DNA of 64,000 nucleotides from Clostridium sp. KNHs205 (GTDB taxonomy: Bacteria; Bacillota; Clostridia; Lachnospirales; Lachnospiraceae): contig NZ_JNLE01000005.1 in the NCBI RefSeq assembly GCF_000702945.1, forward strand, positions 1 through 64,000, given 5' to 3'. The stretch's first letter is position 1. Every line of letters begins with the position of its first letter. Shown one piece after another: positions 1-7,304 of the stretch. The translations under genes were made by a program, and so were the position numbers. The notes beneath the pieces were generated by a model, which saw only the letters and a program-made list of their open reading frames with translations, did no database searches and was not told the origin of the DNA.

Positions 1-304
1 CCAATGAAATAATCCTTATTCCCTTGCTGGTATTCATTGCAAATAACCCTTCATGGTTTCCACATTTCTGCCAGAGCGTCATTGCATTGTATTGATTTTC
101 TTCAATCCTGGACAAAGGAAAGATATCATTCTTACAGTCTTTACAATCAAATATATAAGTCTCTCCTGCTCTGGCTGCTATTACATCAAAAGGCTGTCCA
201 TTCTTGTTATCCTGTAACTTATGTACCCAGAAACCATGTTTTGAAAGAGTCTGTACAAATGAATGCTCAAAATCTGTTCCAGCTTTTTTATTATTTAATT
301 TCAA
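1..304 (-). CDS. PDDEXK-fold nuclease, Holliday-junction-resolvase-like (3' end cut by window)
   Basis: This open frame runs off the left edge. It starts at a TTG (302-304) preceded by AGGAGG four bases upstream. The roughly 100 visible residues begin KLNNKKAGTDFEHSF and continue with GQPFDVIAARAGETYIFDCK. That spacing of an early Glu, a Phe-Asp in the next strand and an Asp-Cys-Lys strand is the E...D...(D/E)xK core of restriction-endonuclease-fold nucleases such as phage and archaeal Holliday-junction resolvases. It is the last visible gene of the leftward phage replication operon, where a resolvase or recombination nuclease is expected. The nuclease fold is well supported. The resolvase role is inferred, and a RecB-like or VRR-type nuclease is the alternative. 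Confidence 0.7.
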   Translation of the reverse strand, partial: MKLNNKKAGTDFEHSFVQTLSKHGFWVHKLQDNKNGQPFDVIAARAGETYIFDCKDCKNDIFPLSRIEENQYNAMTLWQKCGNHEGLFAMNTSKGIRIISL

Positions 305-315
305 GATGCCTCCTA

Positions 316-530
316 TTGAGTTCCCCCAGTTCCCAATATTTTTTCTTTTGGGGTACCAATTGGGGAACCGATAAAATATAGTAAAATCAATGGGTTGCGG
401 TACTGGTTCCCCCGGTTCCCCACATTTTTAACTTTTCTATATAAAGGTTAGTGTGTGTATGTATTTATTGACACACACCCAGAGTATTATAGACGTGCAT
501 TTCCTTGGGAACTTGGGAACTGGGAACCGC
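316..530. repeat. Cluster of GGTTCCC-type repeats, candidate phage replication origin
   Basis: The gap between the DUF927 gene and the nuclease gene holds repeated GTTCCC/GGGAAC words in both orientations. There are two at 320-335, one at 361-370, two at 405-421 and three in tight succession at 507-526. Between the last two clusters lies AT-rich DNA (425-470). Iterons beside AT-rich DNA next to primase and helicase genes are the usual layout of a phage replication origin. The repeats are seen; the origin function is inferred. Confidence 0.4.
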
Positions 531-593
531 TGTTAATTCAAATGGTAATTCCATCTGTTCATTAACCGGTACAAATTCAGTATTTTCAATGAC
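465..593 (-). other. Possible small reading frame with a clamp-binding-like motif, no standard start
   Basis: This minus-strand frame after the DUF927 gene reads VIENTEFVPVNEQMELPF followed by ELTAVPSSQVPKE and ends at a TAA at 465. The first part looks like real phage protein, and QMELPF resembles a sliding-clamp binding peptide. No ATG, GTG or TTG precedes it in frame, and the upstream part of the frame is closed by TGA. The VPSSQVP stretch is encoded by the GTTCCC repeats. It could be a decayed C-terminus or an ORF with a rare start codon. Confidence 0.25.
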
Positions 594-612
594 TCCTCAC
601 TTTCTTCGTCAT

Positions 613-2430
613 TCATTTTATGACATTGAATCTTGATTTTTTACCGTTAACCTTCTTGCTTTTCTCCATTCTGGTTCCCCCACGATCATTATCTTTTAAT
701 AATAGACCGTTCCGATCCGCCCAGGTAAGAAAAGATTTACTGGAGAAGTTGCCCCTATCGCACATACTTTTAAAGACATTTGGCTCTATGTATACATATC
801 CACGCTCAATAAATCCCCATACTTCACCTTTATAGCTGCCATATATGTCTGGGACGAAATTATTGTGATGAATTGCTATATCCGACATGATAAAACTATA
901 GGCCCGCTCTTCCTCTGATACCTCTTCTTTATTTTTTAGAATATTAAAGCATGTATCAAAATCAAGATACCTGTCATCCTCAAAGATTTGCTCTGTTGCA
1001 ATTTTGTCAGCTGTAAGAAGAATAGACATAGGTAAGATCTGTTTATCCTCTTTTTCAATTCCCAGCTCTATGGCCTTTGCATAAATACGATCCTGGAAAT
1101 TTTTCTGTATAGCCTTTAGCTCCTTTGGGTCCATGTCGGTTATAATTTCTATAAACTCTTTGCCAGCATAACCATAATGTTCTTTTACGGTACTTACCAC
1201 GGCAGCTGACTCTGATATGTTGCCAAAGATACTTCCTTCTTCGCTTTCAAATTCGATTATTCGATTGATGGCTCCTCCTTGCATCGTTTCGCTGATTAAA
1301 GAGCGTTCCGAGTTCGTAAGGATAACATTCTTCCAGTATCTCTGTCTCTGCAGCCCTATATTGACATTAGAACGCTCCTTACCGCCGCCGGAACATAAAC
1401 TATATACATATCCAGAAAAATCGTCTTTCATTTTCTTCTGGATCTCTGAAAAATCATCAATGGCTAAAGGTAAATGATTAAGAAAGTCCAACCTTGCCTC
1501 CAGAGCTATTTCATTTGCCTTTGATTTTATCCAATACTTACCCTCTGTCGGATCCGCCCAAACCGAAGTCGCAACCATTAAAGCTACTGTTTTTCCCTTA
1601 CCGGTCTTACCATGAGTGTTAATAATAAAGGGCAAAGCATTAAATTTATGTAATAAAGGACTTGCAAAAGCTCCTGCCAAATAAATCTTAGGCTCTAATC
1701 GATCACTCTGCCTAATTTTATGCATCAATTCCAGCCATTTCGTGTAGGATCCATTGCTCTGAATGCTCTTAAAAGCACCGGATAGGTTATCCTCATTATC
1801 AAAAATTACGCTCTCATCATATGGAATAAAATTATTATTGAGCCAGCCTAATTTTGAAGTAGATAACTGTTCTGGTATAGCAGAATCATTCATGCTTTCA
1901 ATGTCAGCCAAATACTGTACAAGCGCCCTGGCATTCTCACTGGTGACTCTGACCCCATATTTTGATAATCCAGTAATCCGGTTACTGGAGGACATGACTT
2001 CTTTATCTACGATGATTTCTTTCCACCGGTTTCGGACTTTAAAAGCAAGTATCGTTTTAATATATCCGGTCTCTGCATTGATCAGCGATTTTACTGGTAG
2101 AATGGGATGGCTGCAGGCTGTCTTTTCTCCAAAGTTCGTAAGAATGGTAATGCCTTCTTCGTTCGCGGTCCAGCCACCGGCATACATTTGAGGATACTCC
2201 CCTTCAAAGTCCGTATAATTACCTCCGATTTTAAGTGTAAAGCTACGTTTAGATTTAGCAAAAGCCTTGTACTTTATATCAAATAACTGCTTTACTCCAA
2301 GCGACTTTGCTTTGGCCATAAGATCAACTGTAAGCGTTGCATGCAGAATCGGATCTTTTTCTTCATAGAGTTCAAAGAAAATTTCATCATTTAGGATAGT
2401 CTCTTTATTAAGTTCTGCTATATTAATCAT
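613..2430 (-). CDS. DUF927-family phage helicase/primase ATPase
   Basis: This is a 605-residue protein with a phosphate-binding loop, THGKTGKGKTVALM, near residue 275 and a Walker-B-like hydrophobic strand ending LAIDDFSE about 60 residues later. Length and layout match the DUF927 proteins of phages and mobile elements, a family of superfamily-type ATPases thought to unwind DNA at the origin. Its start overlaps the stop of the CHC2 protein by four bases, so the two are probably translated together. One likely supplies primase zinc-finger activity and the other helicase/primase activity. The C-terminus is very basic (MEKSKKVNGKKSRFNVIK). The family assignment is firm. The direction of unwinding and any primase activity cannot be read from the sequence. 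Confidence 0.8.
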   Translation of the reverse strand: MINIAELNKETILNDEIFFELYEEKDPILHATLTVDLMAKAKSLGVKQLFDIKYKAFAKSKRSFTLKIGGNYTDFEGEYPQMYAGGWTANEEGITILTNFGEKTACSHPILPVKSLINAETGYIKTILAFKVRNRWKEIIVDKEVMSSSNRITGLSKYGVRVTSENARALVQYLADIESMNDSAIPEQLSTSKLGWLNNNFIPYDESVIFDNEDNLSGAFKSIQSNGSYTKWLELMHKIRQSDRLEPKIYLAGAFASPLLHKFNALPFIINTHGKTGKGKTVALMVATSVWADPTEGKYWIKSKANEIALEARLDFLNHLPLAIDDFSEIQKKMKDDFSGYVYSLCSGGGKERSNVNIGLQRQRYWKNVILTNSERSLISETMQGGAINRIIEFESEEGSIFGNISESAAVVSTVKEHYGYAGKEFIEIITDMDPKELKAIQKNFQDRIYAKAIELGIEKEDKQILPMSILLTADKIATEQIFEDDRYLDFDTCFNILKNKEEVSEEERAYSFIMSDIAIHHNNFVPDIYGSYKGEVWGFIERGYVYIEPNVFKSMCDRGNFSSKSFLTWADRNGLLLKDNDRGGTRMEKSKKVNGKKSRFNVIK

Positions 2431-2906
2431 TTATCCAACTCCAATACAGTTTCTAATAGGTATTCCTGATACTGCAATTTATTAACACAGGAGCACCAAA
2501 GGTCCGAAAATGGATGTTCAGCAGCAATTATATTGCGATAAGCTGTAATATGTAACTGAATGCTGCGCATCCTCATGGCATTCGAATGCCTTACTTGTTC
2601 TGCTTCATTCCTTGCTTTTCTTGCCTTATTTGCAATTACAGTAGTCCGCCAAGACGGCTTATCAGCGCCTCCAAGCAATTCAAAAGCTGTACGGAAATTA
2701 CACCCATTCAGATGCATTTCCATATCAAAGATATCTCCTTTGGCTCCGCAACCAAAACAATAAAATGAATCATTATATATCTTCATGGAAGCAGTTTTTT
2801 CAATATGGAACGGGCATGATATAAACCCGTTCCTATTTACAATAAGTCCGTTACGATGCAGAACTTCCTTCATTGTAACCGTTGCTTTTAGCTCATCCCT
2901 GGTCAA
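2427..2906 (-). CDS. CHC2 zinc-finger primase-like protein
   Basis: The N-terminal half carries a DnaG-type CHC2 zinc finger. CPFH near residue 31 and CFGCGAKGDIFD near residue 53 supply the Cys-His and Cys-Cys zinc ligands that let primases recognise template DNA. The protein is only about 159 residues and has no TOPRIM catalytic domain, so it probably works with the neighbouring DUF927 protein as a split primase-helicase. I place the start at a TTG (2906) because AGGGGTGA sits five bases upstream and it follows the previous stop by ten bases. An ATG at 2951 would overlap the previous gene and lacks a ribosome site. The last third is unassigned. Confidence 0.75.
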   Translation of the reverse strand: MTRDELKATVTMKEVLHRNGLIVNRNGFISCPFHIEKTASMKIYNDSFYCFGCGAKGDIFDMEMHLNGCNFRTAFELLGGADKPSWRTTVIANKARKARNEAEQVRHSNAMRMRSIQLHITAYRNIIAAEHPFSDLWCSCVNKLQYQEYLLETVLELDK

Positions 2907-2916
2907 ATAATCACCC

Positions 2917-3522
2917 CTAAGACATAAATGGTAGTTCTTCTTCCAGCCCATTTGGAATATTCATAAATCCATCGCCTATAGTACTTGGAGTGTATCCGGG
3001 ACCATAACCATTATCCTGGCTTTCAGGAAGAAGCTTATCTTCAGGAATATCCACACCATTGCGAATTGATTCTATGCTGCGGAACTGAACACATTTTGTA
3101 GCGAACTTTTTTTCACAATAAGAATTCAAATACTGCTCGCGGCCAAAAACACCGCCGATAAGCTTTCCTTTAAAGCAGGCAGCAAAATTGTTTCCCCATG
3201 CAACCTTAAAGCCAGAATTTGAGTTTTCGGCAGATGTTATAAAGGTTTTAAATCCCTTACTTGTGTTTCCATCGTTATCCTTAACGAGCTGATAAACAAC
3301 ACATCCCCACTTCTTGTTTTCCCTGGTATCAGATTTGTACTGCTGTGCAAAGTAATCCTTCTGATCACCTTCTGCAATATCAAGGCTGATTTCCAGCATT
3401 TCTTTACCAGCCTTTGATGTAGTTTCCTTTACCTGCATTATCTTGCAGATATGCCCTCCAAGCTTCAGGGGAATAAAATCCCCATAAGCCTGGACATTAT
3501 CATAATCATTTGGTTTCTGCAT
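2917..3522 (-). CDS. Phage single-strand DNA-binding-like protein (DUF669-type)
   Basis: The protein has 201 residues. It begins at the ATG at 3522 behind AAGGAGGATACAAATA, downstream of the longer open frame's first ATG. Its beta-rich middle (IPLKLGGHICKIMQVKE) resembles phage DUF669/OB-fold replication accessory proteins. Its last residues, GLEEELPFMS, are an acidic stretch ending in a hydrophobic Leu-Pro-Phe tip, like the DDDIPF tail with which bacterial SSB recruits other replication proteins. It lies between the RecA-like ATPase and the primase, overlapping the former by 17 bp. The SSB role is inferred from position and tail; the family is only moderately certain. Confidence 0.6.
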   Translation of the reverse strand: MQKPNDYDNVQAYGDFIPLKLGGHICKIMQVKETTSKAGKEMLEISLDIAEGDQKDYFAQQYKSDTRENKKWGCVVYQLVKDNDGNTSKGFKTFITSAENSNSGFKVAWGNNFAACFKGKLIGGVFGREQYLNSYCEKKFATKCVQFRSIESIRNGVDIPEDKLLPESQDNGYGPGYTPSTIGDGFMNIPNGLEEELPFMS

Positions 3523-4159
3523 TATTTGTATCCTCCTTGTCAAGTTCGTAATATTCCCTAATAGAATCATCTACGAATTTTAAATCATTATCTATTTCCA
3601 GTGTTTCAAACATTCCCATAGGGGATTTGCTTACTGCCCCGGCATCTGATTGTGTAATGAATTTATGAACATTATTTTCACTTACACATCTTAGGACGAT
3701 TGTAAACATTCCCTCTACGCACACCTTTTCATCCAGAAGCTTTCCAATGGTTTTAGGCCGGATATCTCCGAAGTCGTTTATATCCTCATGCATAATAAAA
3801 TAAACTATTCTGTCTGCCGGCAGTTTCCGGATAACAAACTGAATCAAGTTCCAGAAGTAATCCCCCAAGTCGTTGTAGAGGCTAAATACTGCATTTCCTC
3901 CCCCAGTCGAACTGTGCTTGCTCATAAAATGGTTGGTAATGAGGTAGCCAGCATCATCAATTACAAAGCTCTTGAAAGCCTTATTAAACAACTGCTTCAT
4001 GATTTGCTGGTAATCATCTGTAACCACCTTAGGAATCTTTGATTTAAAGGGAAGTGGTTTACCAAGAACATTAATCAGGGCTAAACCTTCATTAAAATTC
4101 CTAAGACTTGCGCTTTTTCCACTGCCCGACTTCCCTATAATTAATACAGGTAATCCCAT
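3506..4159 (-). CDS. Phage RecA-like nucleotide-binding ATPase (AAA_24/Sak4-type)
   Basis: The N-terminus MGLPVLIIGKSGSGKSAS is a Walker A loop starting at residue 1, and FVIDDAGYLI near residue 80 is a Walker B strand. At 217 residues it fits the phage nucleotide-binding protein family AAA_24, whose Sak4 members are RecA-like single-strand annealing proteins that work with a phage SSB. The downstream gene here is SSB-like, which fits that pairing. Its ATG shares one base with the preceding gene's stop (TAATG), and the ribosome site AGGAGG lies inside the preceding gene, so translation is coupled. ATPase activity is well supported; recombinase function is inferred. Confidence 0.75.
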   Translation of the reverse strand: MGLPVLIIGKSGSGKSASLRNFNEGLALINVLGKPLPFKSKIPKVVTDDYQQIMKQLFNKAFKSFVIDDAGYLITNHFMSKHSSTGGGNAVFSLYNDLGDYFWNLIQFVIRKLPADRIVYFIMHEDINDFGDIRPKTIGKLLDEKVCVEGMFTIVLRCVSENNVHKFITQSDAGAVSKSPMGMFETLEIDNDLKFVDDSIREYYELDKEDTNNAETK

Positions 4160-4755
4160 TATTTATTCGCCTCCTGTTCAAAGTCGATGGCAGAAAGTAC
4201 TGCTATCAAGGTGTTGTCGGTTTTAGCAGCCTCACCAAGCAGTAATAAAGTTGTGGTAGCATTTCGCCAGAAGAACATACCCTGACTCATACCCGTACAG
4301 GGTCCTGCCGGCAGGCTCTCCTGGTCATAATCAATCTCACTAAGATCAATCAGATTCATAAGATTCATATCCATCAGAATAAGTCTTTTGTCAGCATTAA
4401 CCTGTAACAAGCTATATAAACTGTGCTTCTTGTCCAATAACACATCAGTGACAGTTACGGGATATTTTGCTTCACGCTGAAGGATATTTATATGGGCATG
4501 GTTGTGTATATCCATTTCAAGCTGTGGCATTGGACGCTCTTTGCTTACTGAGAATAACGTCCCTTCTTCCGGAAGTGTACCAGCCAGCTCCATAATAACG
4601 GCTTTGACTTTATTCGGAATAAAGTTTACATCAAGCCAAACACCCCATTTACCCCCAAAAATCACATATCCTTCATCAATATAACCAATCCGGACACCAC
4701 CGCCCTTATAGGCAGTGGTCATAAGCTTTCTTAAATGTGATGAATTAATAAACAT
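4159..4755 (-). CDS. Conserved phage protein of unknown function
   Basis: I do not recognise this 198-residue protein. It is soluble and mixed alpha/beta, with no membrane segment and no clear catalytic motif. It starts MFINSSHLRKLMTTAYKGGG at 4755 behind AGGAGGTACAT, seven bases from the ATG; an upstream in-frame ATG at 4782 has no ribosome site. It sits between the nucleotidyltransferase-fold protein and the RecA-like ATPase and is translationally coupled to the latter. A replication or recombination accessory role is therefore likely, but nothing in the sequence fixes one. Confidence 0.65.
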   Translation of the reverse strand: MFINSSHLRKLMTTAYKGGGVRIGYIDEGYVIFGGKWGVWLDVNFIPNKVKAVIMELAGTLPEEGTLFSVSKERPMPQLEMDIHNHAHINILQREAKYPVTVTDVLLDKKHSLYSLLQVNADKRLILMDMNLMNLIDLSEIDYDQESLPAGPCTGMSQGMFFWRNATTTLLLLGEAAKTDNTLIAVLSAIDFEQEANK

Positions 4756-4765
4756 ATGTACCTCC

Positions 4766-5380
4766 TTAATAAAAATCTTCATCGTCAGATTCAGCTATTG
4801 GAGTTTTGCTTATAGCTGAACATAACTTGTTAATAGTCTGTTTGTCAGGTGTGAATCCATATCTCTGATACCGCAACATTCTCTCAAATGTTGATTTCGG
4901 GTAAGGGATTTGATCATCAATAATTAATAATTTTAGAAATAGATGTTCAAAGAAGTTATCATCATAAACAGCAGTATATTCTTCTTTGTCCTCCCCTTCT
5001 CCAAATGGAAAATCACTGGAGTGGATTATCTCTTTGAAGTATGCAAATTTGGTTATGGTAAAATCAAACTGATTCAGGATCTCTTCTGGTGAACCAAAAA
5101 TTTTATGACATAACTCAATTGAGAACCCTTGCTTTATAGCTTTATAAGCTTTTACATTATCATTTTGATAAAATAATTCGTAATCTGGGTTATGATTAAA
5201 ACAACCAACCGCGTCGTCATAGTCTTTTTGATTCCTAAAATAAATATCTATATCCTTTACCGGTTTTCCATTCAGTAGGTCTTTAAAACACCCTCCAGCA
5301 GCAAAACCTTTGTGCCCATTTAATAATTGATCAAGCATATGTAAGGCTTTAAGTTTTTTAGTGCAGTGCCTATGCAGCAT
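4766..5380 (-). CDS. Nucleotidyltransferase-fold protein (CCA-adding/poly(A)-polymerase-like head domain)
   Basis: Residues 23-50 read GHKGFAAGGCFKDLLNGKPV followed by KDIDIYF. This resembles the head domain of class II CCA-adding enzymes and poly(A) polymerases: a glycine-rich turn, an Arg/Lys-Asp-Leu-Leu helix and an Asp-x-Asp pair that binds two metals. The rest (204 residues in all) lacks a recognisable tRNA-binding neck or body, so tRNA end repair is unlikely. A small phage enzyme that adds nucleotides to an unknown acceptor is the best reading. The start at 5380 has AGGAGGTACAT directly upstream, the same leader used by the next gene. The fold is fairly secure; the substrate is unknown. 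Confidence 0.6.
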   Translation of the reverse strand: MLHRHCTKKLKALHMLDQLLNGHKGFAAGGCFKDLLNGKPVKDIDIYFRNQKDYDDAVGCFNHNPDYELFYQNDNVKAYKAIKQGFSIELCHKIFGSPEEILNQFDFTITKFAYFKEIIHSSDFPFGEGEDKEEYTAVYDDNFFEHLFLKLLIIDDQIPYPKSTFERMLRYQRYGFTPDKQTINKLCSAISKTPIAESDDEDFY

Positions 5381-5389
5381 ATGTACCTC

Positions 5390-5890
5390 CTAACGTATAC
5401 GCAGGCTTTCGCCTCGTGGTTCAAGATGTGCCCAGGCAACCTTCTGTTTTTCAAGCAGCTCTCTGATTTTCTCGTTGTTTGGTAATGGATCCTGTGGAAT
5501 AAGATACTCAGCCGGAATGGTATTAACATCTAAGGCATCAATCTTAAGCGGCTGCTTACCACCGTTTTTCTGGATGCCAAAACTAAATAAAGTAGTCTTG
5601 AACTTGGTTTTGCCAATCTGCTTCATATTAGCTTCAAGAGTGTCTTTAAGAGACTGCGCTCTGTTCTCAAAGGTATTCAGCCTAGAACGTAAACGGTCTA
5701 TTTCAGTCTGTATTGTATCCGCATCATACTTAAGAGTTTTATAAAGCTTGGCATATCCGTCTGCTTTATCCTCAAATTCCCCCTCTATAGACTCAAGGGT
5801 ATCTAATATAGTCTGCTCGTCCATTTCCTCATCGTAGAGCATATTTAGAACGGCATCATAATTCTCTGTTATCTGGTATAAACTGCTCAT
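5390..5890 (-). CDS. Siphovirus Gp157-family protein
   Basis: This 166-residue protein matches the Gp157 family of siphoviruses. It has an acidic helical N-terminus (MSSLYQITENYDAVLNML), a long heptad-patterned coiled coil around residues 40-100 and a compact Lys/Gly-rich tail (FGIQKNGGKQPLKID). Gp157 genes sit in phage replication operons and have been linked to resistance against superinfecting phages, but no activity is established. The start at 5890 is chosen for AGGAGGAAGATA directly upstream. It overlaps the tail of the preceding 37-residue gene. Confidence 0.8.
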   Translation of the reverse strand: MSSLYQITENYDAVLNMLYDEEMDEQTILDTLESIEGEFEDKADGYAKLYKTLKYDADTIQTEIDRLRSRLNTFENRAQSLKDTLEANMKQIGKTKFKTTLFSFGIQKNGGKQPLKIDALDVNTIPAEYLIPQDPLPNNEKIRELLEKQKVAWAHLEPRGESLRIR

Positions 5891-5969
5891 TATCTTCCTC
5901 CTGTTCTTTTTTAGATAACTGCACTTCACGGATTAAGAACTGGTCATAATTATCAGGAACATACTCCAT
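5856..5969 (-). CDS. Small phage protein, 37 residues
   Basis: A short minus-strand gene begins at an ATG that shares its first base with the stop of the AbrB-like gene (TGATG). AGGAGG lies ten bases upstream inside that gene. It encodes MEYVPDNYDQFLIREVQLSK plus an acidic tail. Small proteins starting with a PDNYD-type motif are common in phage early operons of Firmicutes, but their function is unknown. The coupled start and family resemblance support a real gene. Confidence 0.6.
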   Translation of the reverse strand: MEYVPDNYDQFLIREVQLSKKEQEEDNEQFIPDNREL

Positions 5970-6346
5970 CAGACCAGCGCCTCCTGTTTAATGGCAGCAC
6001 TAACTTTCTCCGCACACTTACGGCAGAGCTTATGTCCATCCACCTCAATCAGATCTTCTGTCTCCTCACACCATTCACAACCAAACTTCCGGATGCAGAT
6101 TATGTTTCCATCTATGGAAATGTCCATAGCTTGTCCAATACTCCAGTCATTGGTACGGCGGATTTCTTTAGGAATCGTAAATCTACCTAACTCGTCAGTA
6201 CGTCTACCTCTTCCCTTACTTAGCTTTAATACTCCATTTTCAAAGGTCATATCAAGGTAATCTCTGTTTTCAATACCTGCAGCTCTTCTAATCTCTATCG
6301 GGATAACGATTCTTCCCACTTCATCAATTTTTCTTACATATTGCAT
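5969..6346 (-). CDS. Tandem AbrB/SpoVT-type DNA-binding protein with C-terminal zinc ribbon
   Basis: The protein has 125 residues and three parts. Residues 1-45 form a swapped-hairpin AbrB domain (VRKIDEVGRIVIPIEIRRAA). Residues 46-88 form a second one (TDELGRFTIPKEIRR). Residues 89-115 carry CEWCEE...CRKCAE, a four-cysteine zinc ribbon. AbrB proteins usually dimerise to make one DNA-binding unit; here the two halves are joined in one chain. Position early in the operon suggests a transition-state-like regulator of phage genes. A toxin-antitoxin antidote is an alternative for single AbrB domains, but no toxin gene is adjacent. Confidence 0.75.
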   Translation of the reverse strand: MQYVRKIDEVGRIVIPIEIRRAAGIENRDYLDMTFENGVLKLSKGRGRRTDELGRFTIPKEIRRTNDWSIGQAMDISIDGNIICIRKFGCEWCEETEDLIEVDGHKLCRKCAEKVSAAIKQEALV

Positions 6347-6395
6347 ACTTGCATTCCTCCTAGTTCTGCCTTATAATAAGGCTATGGTTTATTTG

Positions 6396-6692
6396 TTATC
6401 TGGACCTTTCGGTATTCGCAGTACCAAGGGTCCTTTTTTCTTGCAGCTCCTTAATTCTCTCTGAAAGCCTTATCTGCCTTGTAAGCAATCGACCGTAATC
6501 CGGATATTCGATTTCTTGTTCCTTGAGACACAATATGTAACCTTGAGCAATTCCGTGGTTATGATAAGCTTTCTTAAGTTCTAATTCCGTAGACTCTTCA
6601 TTAAGGTTTTTAATTTCTTCCTGAAGACTTTCTATCTTTTTGATGATTTCTTGAATGGCTGTTTTTCTTGACCATACGACTATTTCGTTCAT
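6396..6692 (-). CDS. Small coiled-coil phage protein
   Basis: This 98-residue protein begins MNEIVVWSRKTAIQEIIKKI at 6692 behind AAAGGAGGAAACC. A charged heptad-like helix spans residues 10-45 and a second helical stretch is rich in Arg, Glu and Gln near the end. No enzymatic motif or membrane segment is seen. It is probably a structural or adaptor protein of the early operon; I do not recognise a named family. Confidence 0.6.
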   Translation of the reverse strand: MNEIVVWSRKTAIQEIIKKIESLQEEIKNLNEESTELELKKAYHNHGIAQGYILCLKEQEIEYPDYGRLLTRQIRLSERIKELQEKRTLGTANTERSR

Positions 6693-6801
6693 GGTTTCCT
6701 CCTTTCTTGTTACAATATGGGCACACATAACCTGTTTTCGGTATCTCCTGCCAAATACTTATATTCCAATAGCCTCCGCAGGTACAACAACGGGACCTCA
6801 T
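6610..6801 (-). CDS. Small zinc-ribbon protein overlapping the next gene
   Basis: This 63-codon frame starts at an ATG overlapping the previous gene's stop (ATGA) and encodes CCTCGGYWNISIWQEI followed by YVCPYCNKKGG. The two Cys-x-x-Cys pairs form a small zinc ribbon. The last 28 codons overlap the following gene in another frame and look like ordinary basic filler. The coupled start and paired cysteines argue for a real gene. The overlap means the C-terminus is under weak constraint, or the gene is a remnant. Confidence 0.5.
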   Translation of the reverse strand: MRSRCCTCGGYWNISIWQEIPKTGYVCPYCNKKGGNHERNSRMVKKNSHSRNHQKDRKSSGRN

Positions 6802-7037
6802 GAGTCTGCCTCTACAACTTCCAGCTGATCTCTAAACATATCATATGTACCATCGGTATTAAGATTTATGTCGCCTACCGGAGCAGTAACATTATCAAAT
6901 TTAACACTAAACACATCCCAATTAGAGCCATTGTTAAATTCTGAATTCCGCATAATTACTCCAACGATACCTTTTTTTAACCAGGTTCTCTCTTCATATC
7001 CCGGCCTGATAACCTTAACCTTTTCTCCTATTTTCAT
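6798..7037 (-). CDS. Small phage protein with KOW/SH3-like start
   Basis: The 79-residue product begins MKIGEKVKVIRPGYEERTWL and is predicted all-beta, with an opening like KOW or SH3-type barrels found in small nucleic-acid-binding proteins. AAAGGAGGAAGAGCAACT precedes the ATG. It is followed without a gap by the zinc-ribbon gene. The role is unknown, and the barrel assignment is a guess from the first 20 residues. Confidence 0.6.
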   Translation of the reverse strand: MKIGEKVKVIRPGYEERTWLKKGIVGVIMRNSEFNNGSNWDVFSVKFDNVTAPVGDINLNTDGTYDMFRDQLEVVEADS

Positions 7038-7096
7038 AGTTGCTCTTCCTCCTTTCCCAAGATTTTATATGTAACGGCCTATATAGCCATATACAA

Positions 7097-7207
7097 CTAA
7101 TTTTCCTTGATGAATCCTATGACTTGTCCGTCATTTATAACAGTTGCTTTGCCTTTCTTTTCATAATTATCCAGGCAATCTTCTATAGTAACCGTTTCAC
7201 TGTTCAA
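7097..7207 (-). CDS. Very small phage protein, 36 residues, TTG start
   Basis: A short gene on the minus strand begins at TTG (7205-7207), eight bases behind AAAGGAGG. It encodes NSETVTIEDCLDNYEKKGKA and ends VIGFIKEN. The TIEDCLxxYEKKG...GFIKE pattern recurs in tiny proteins of clostridial phages, where it packs as a helix and two strands. The good ribosome site and the family resemblance make it real despite its size. Confidence 0.6.
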   Translation of the reverse strand: MNSETVTIEDCLDNYEKKGKATVINDGQVIGFIKEN

Positions 7208-7226
7208 GTTTTTTCCTCCTTTATTC

Positions 7227-7255
7227 TTGTTTTAGTTCCATTTTTCTCCTATAAT
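7227..7255 (+). promoter_or_regulatory. Promoter of the DUF2513 gene
   Basis: TTGTTT at 7227-7232 and a perfect TATAAT at 7250-7255 are 17 bases apart, on the strand opposite to the surrounding operon and 50 bases before the DUF2513 start. The spacing and -10 fit a housekeeping sigma-A promoter. Confidence 0.6.
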
Positions 7256-7304
7256 ATAAGTACCGGCTGGCACCGGAATATACTATGAAAGGAGAATGCT
7301 CCTT

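Noticed and set aside
37..381. Plus-strand 114-residue reading frame at the left edge
   Set aside because: It is antisense to the PDDEXK nuclease gene and has no ribosome site or protein-like composition.
7040..7288. Plus-strand 82-residue hydrophobic frame
   Set aside because: It is antisense to the 36-residue phage gene at 7097-7207 and has no ribosome site.
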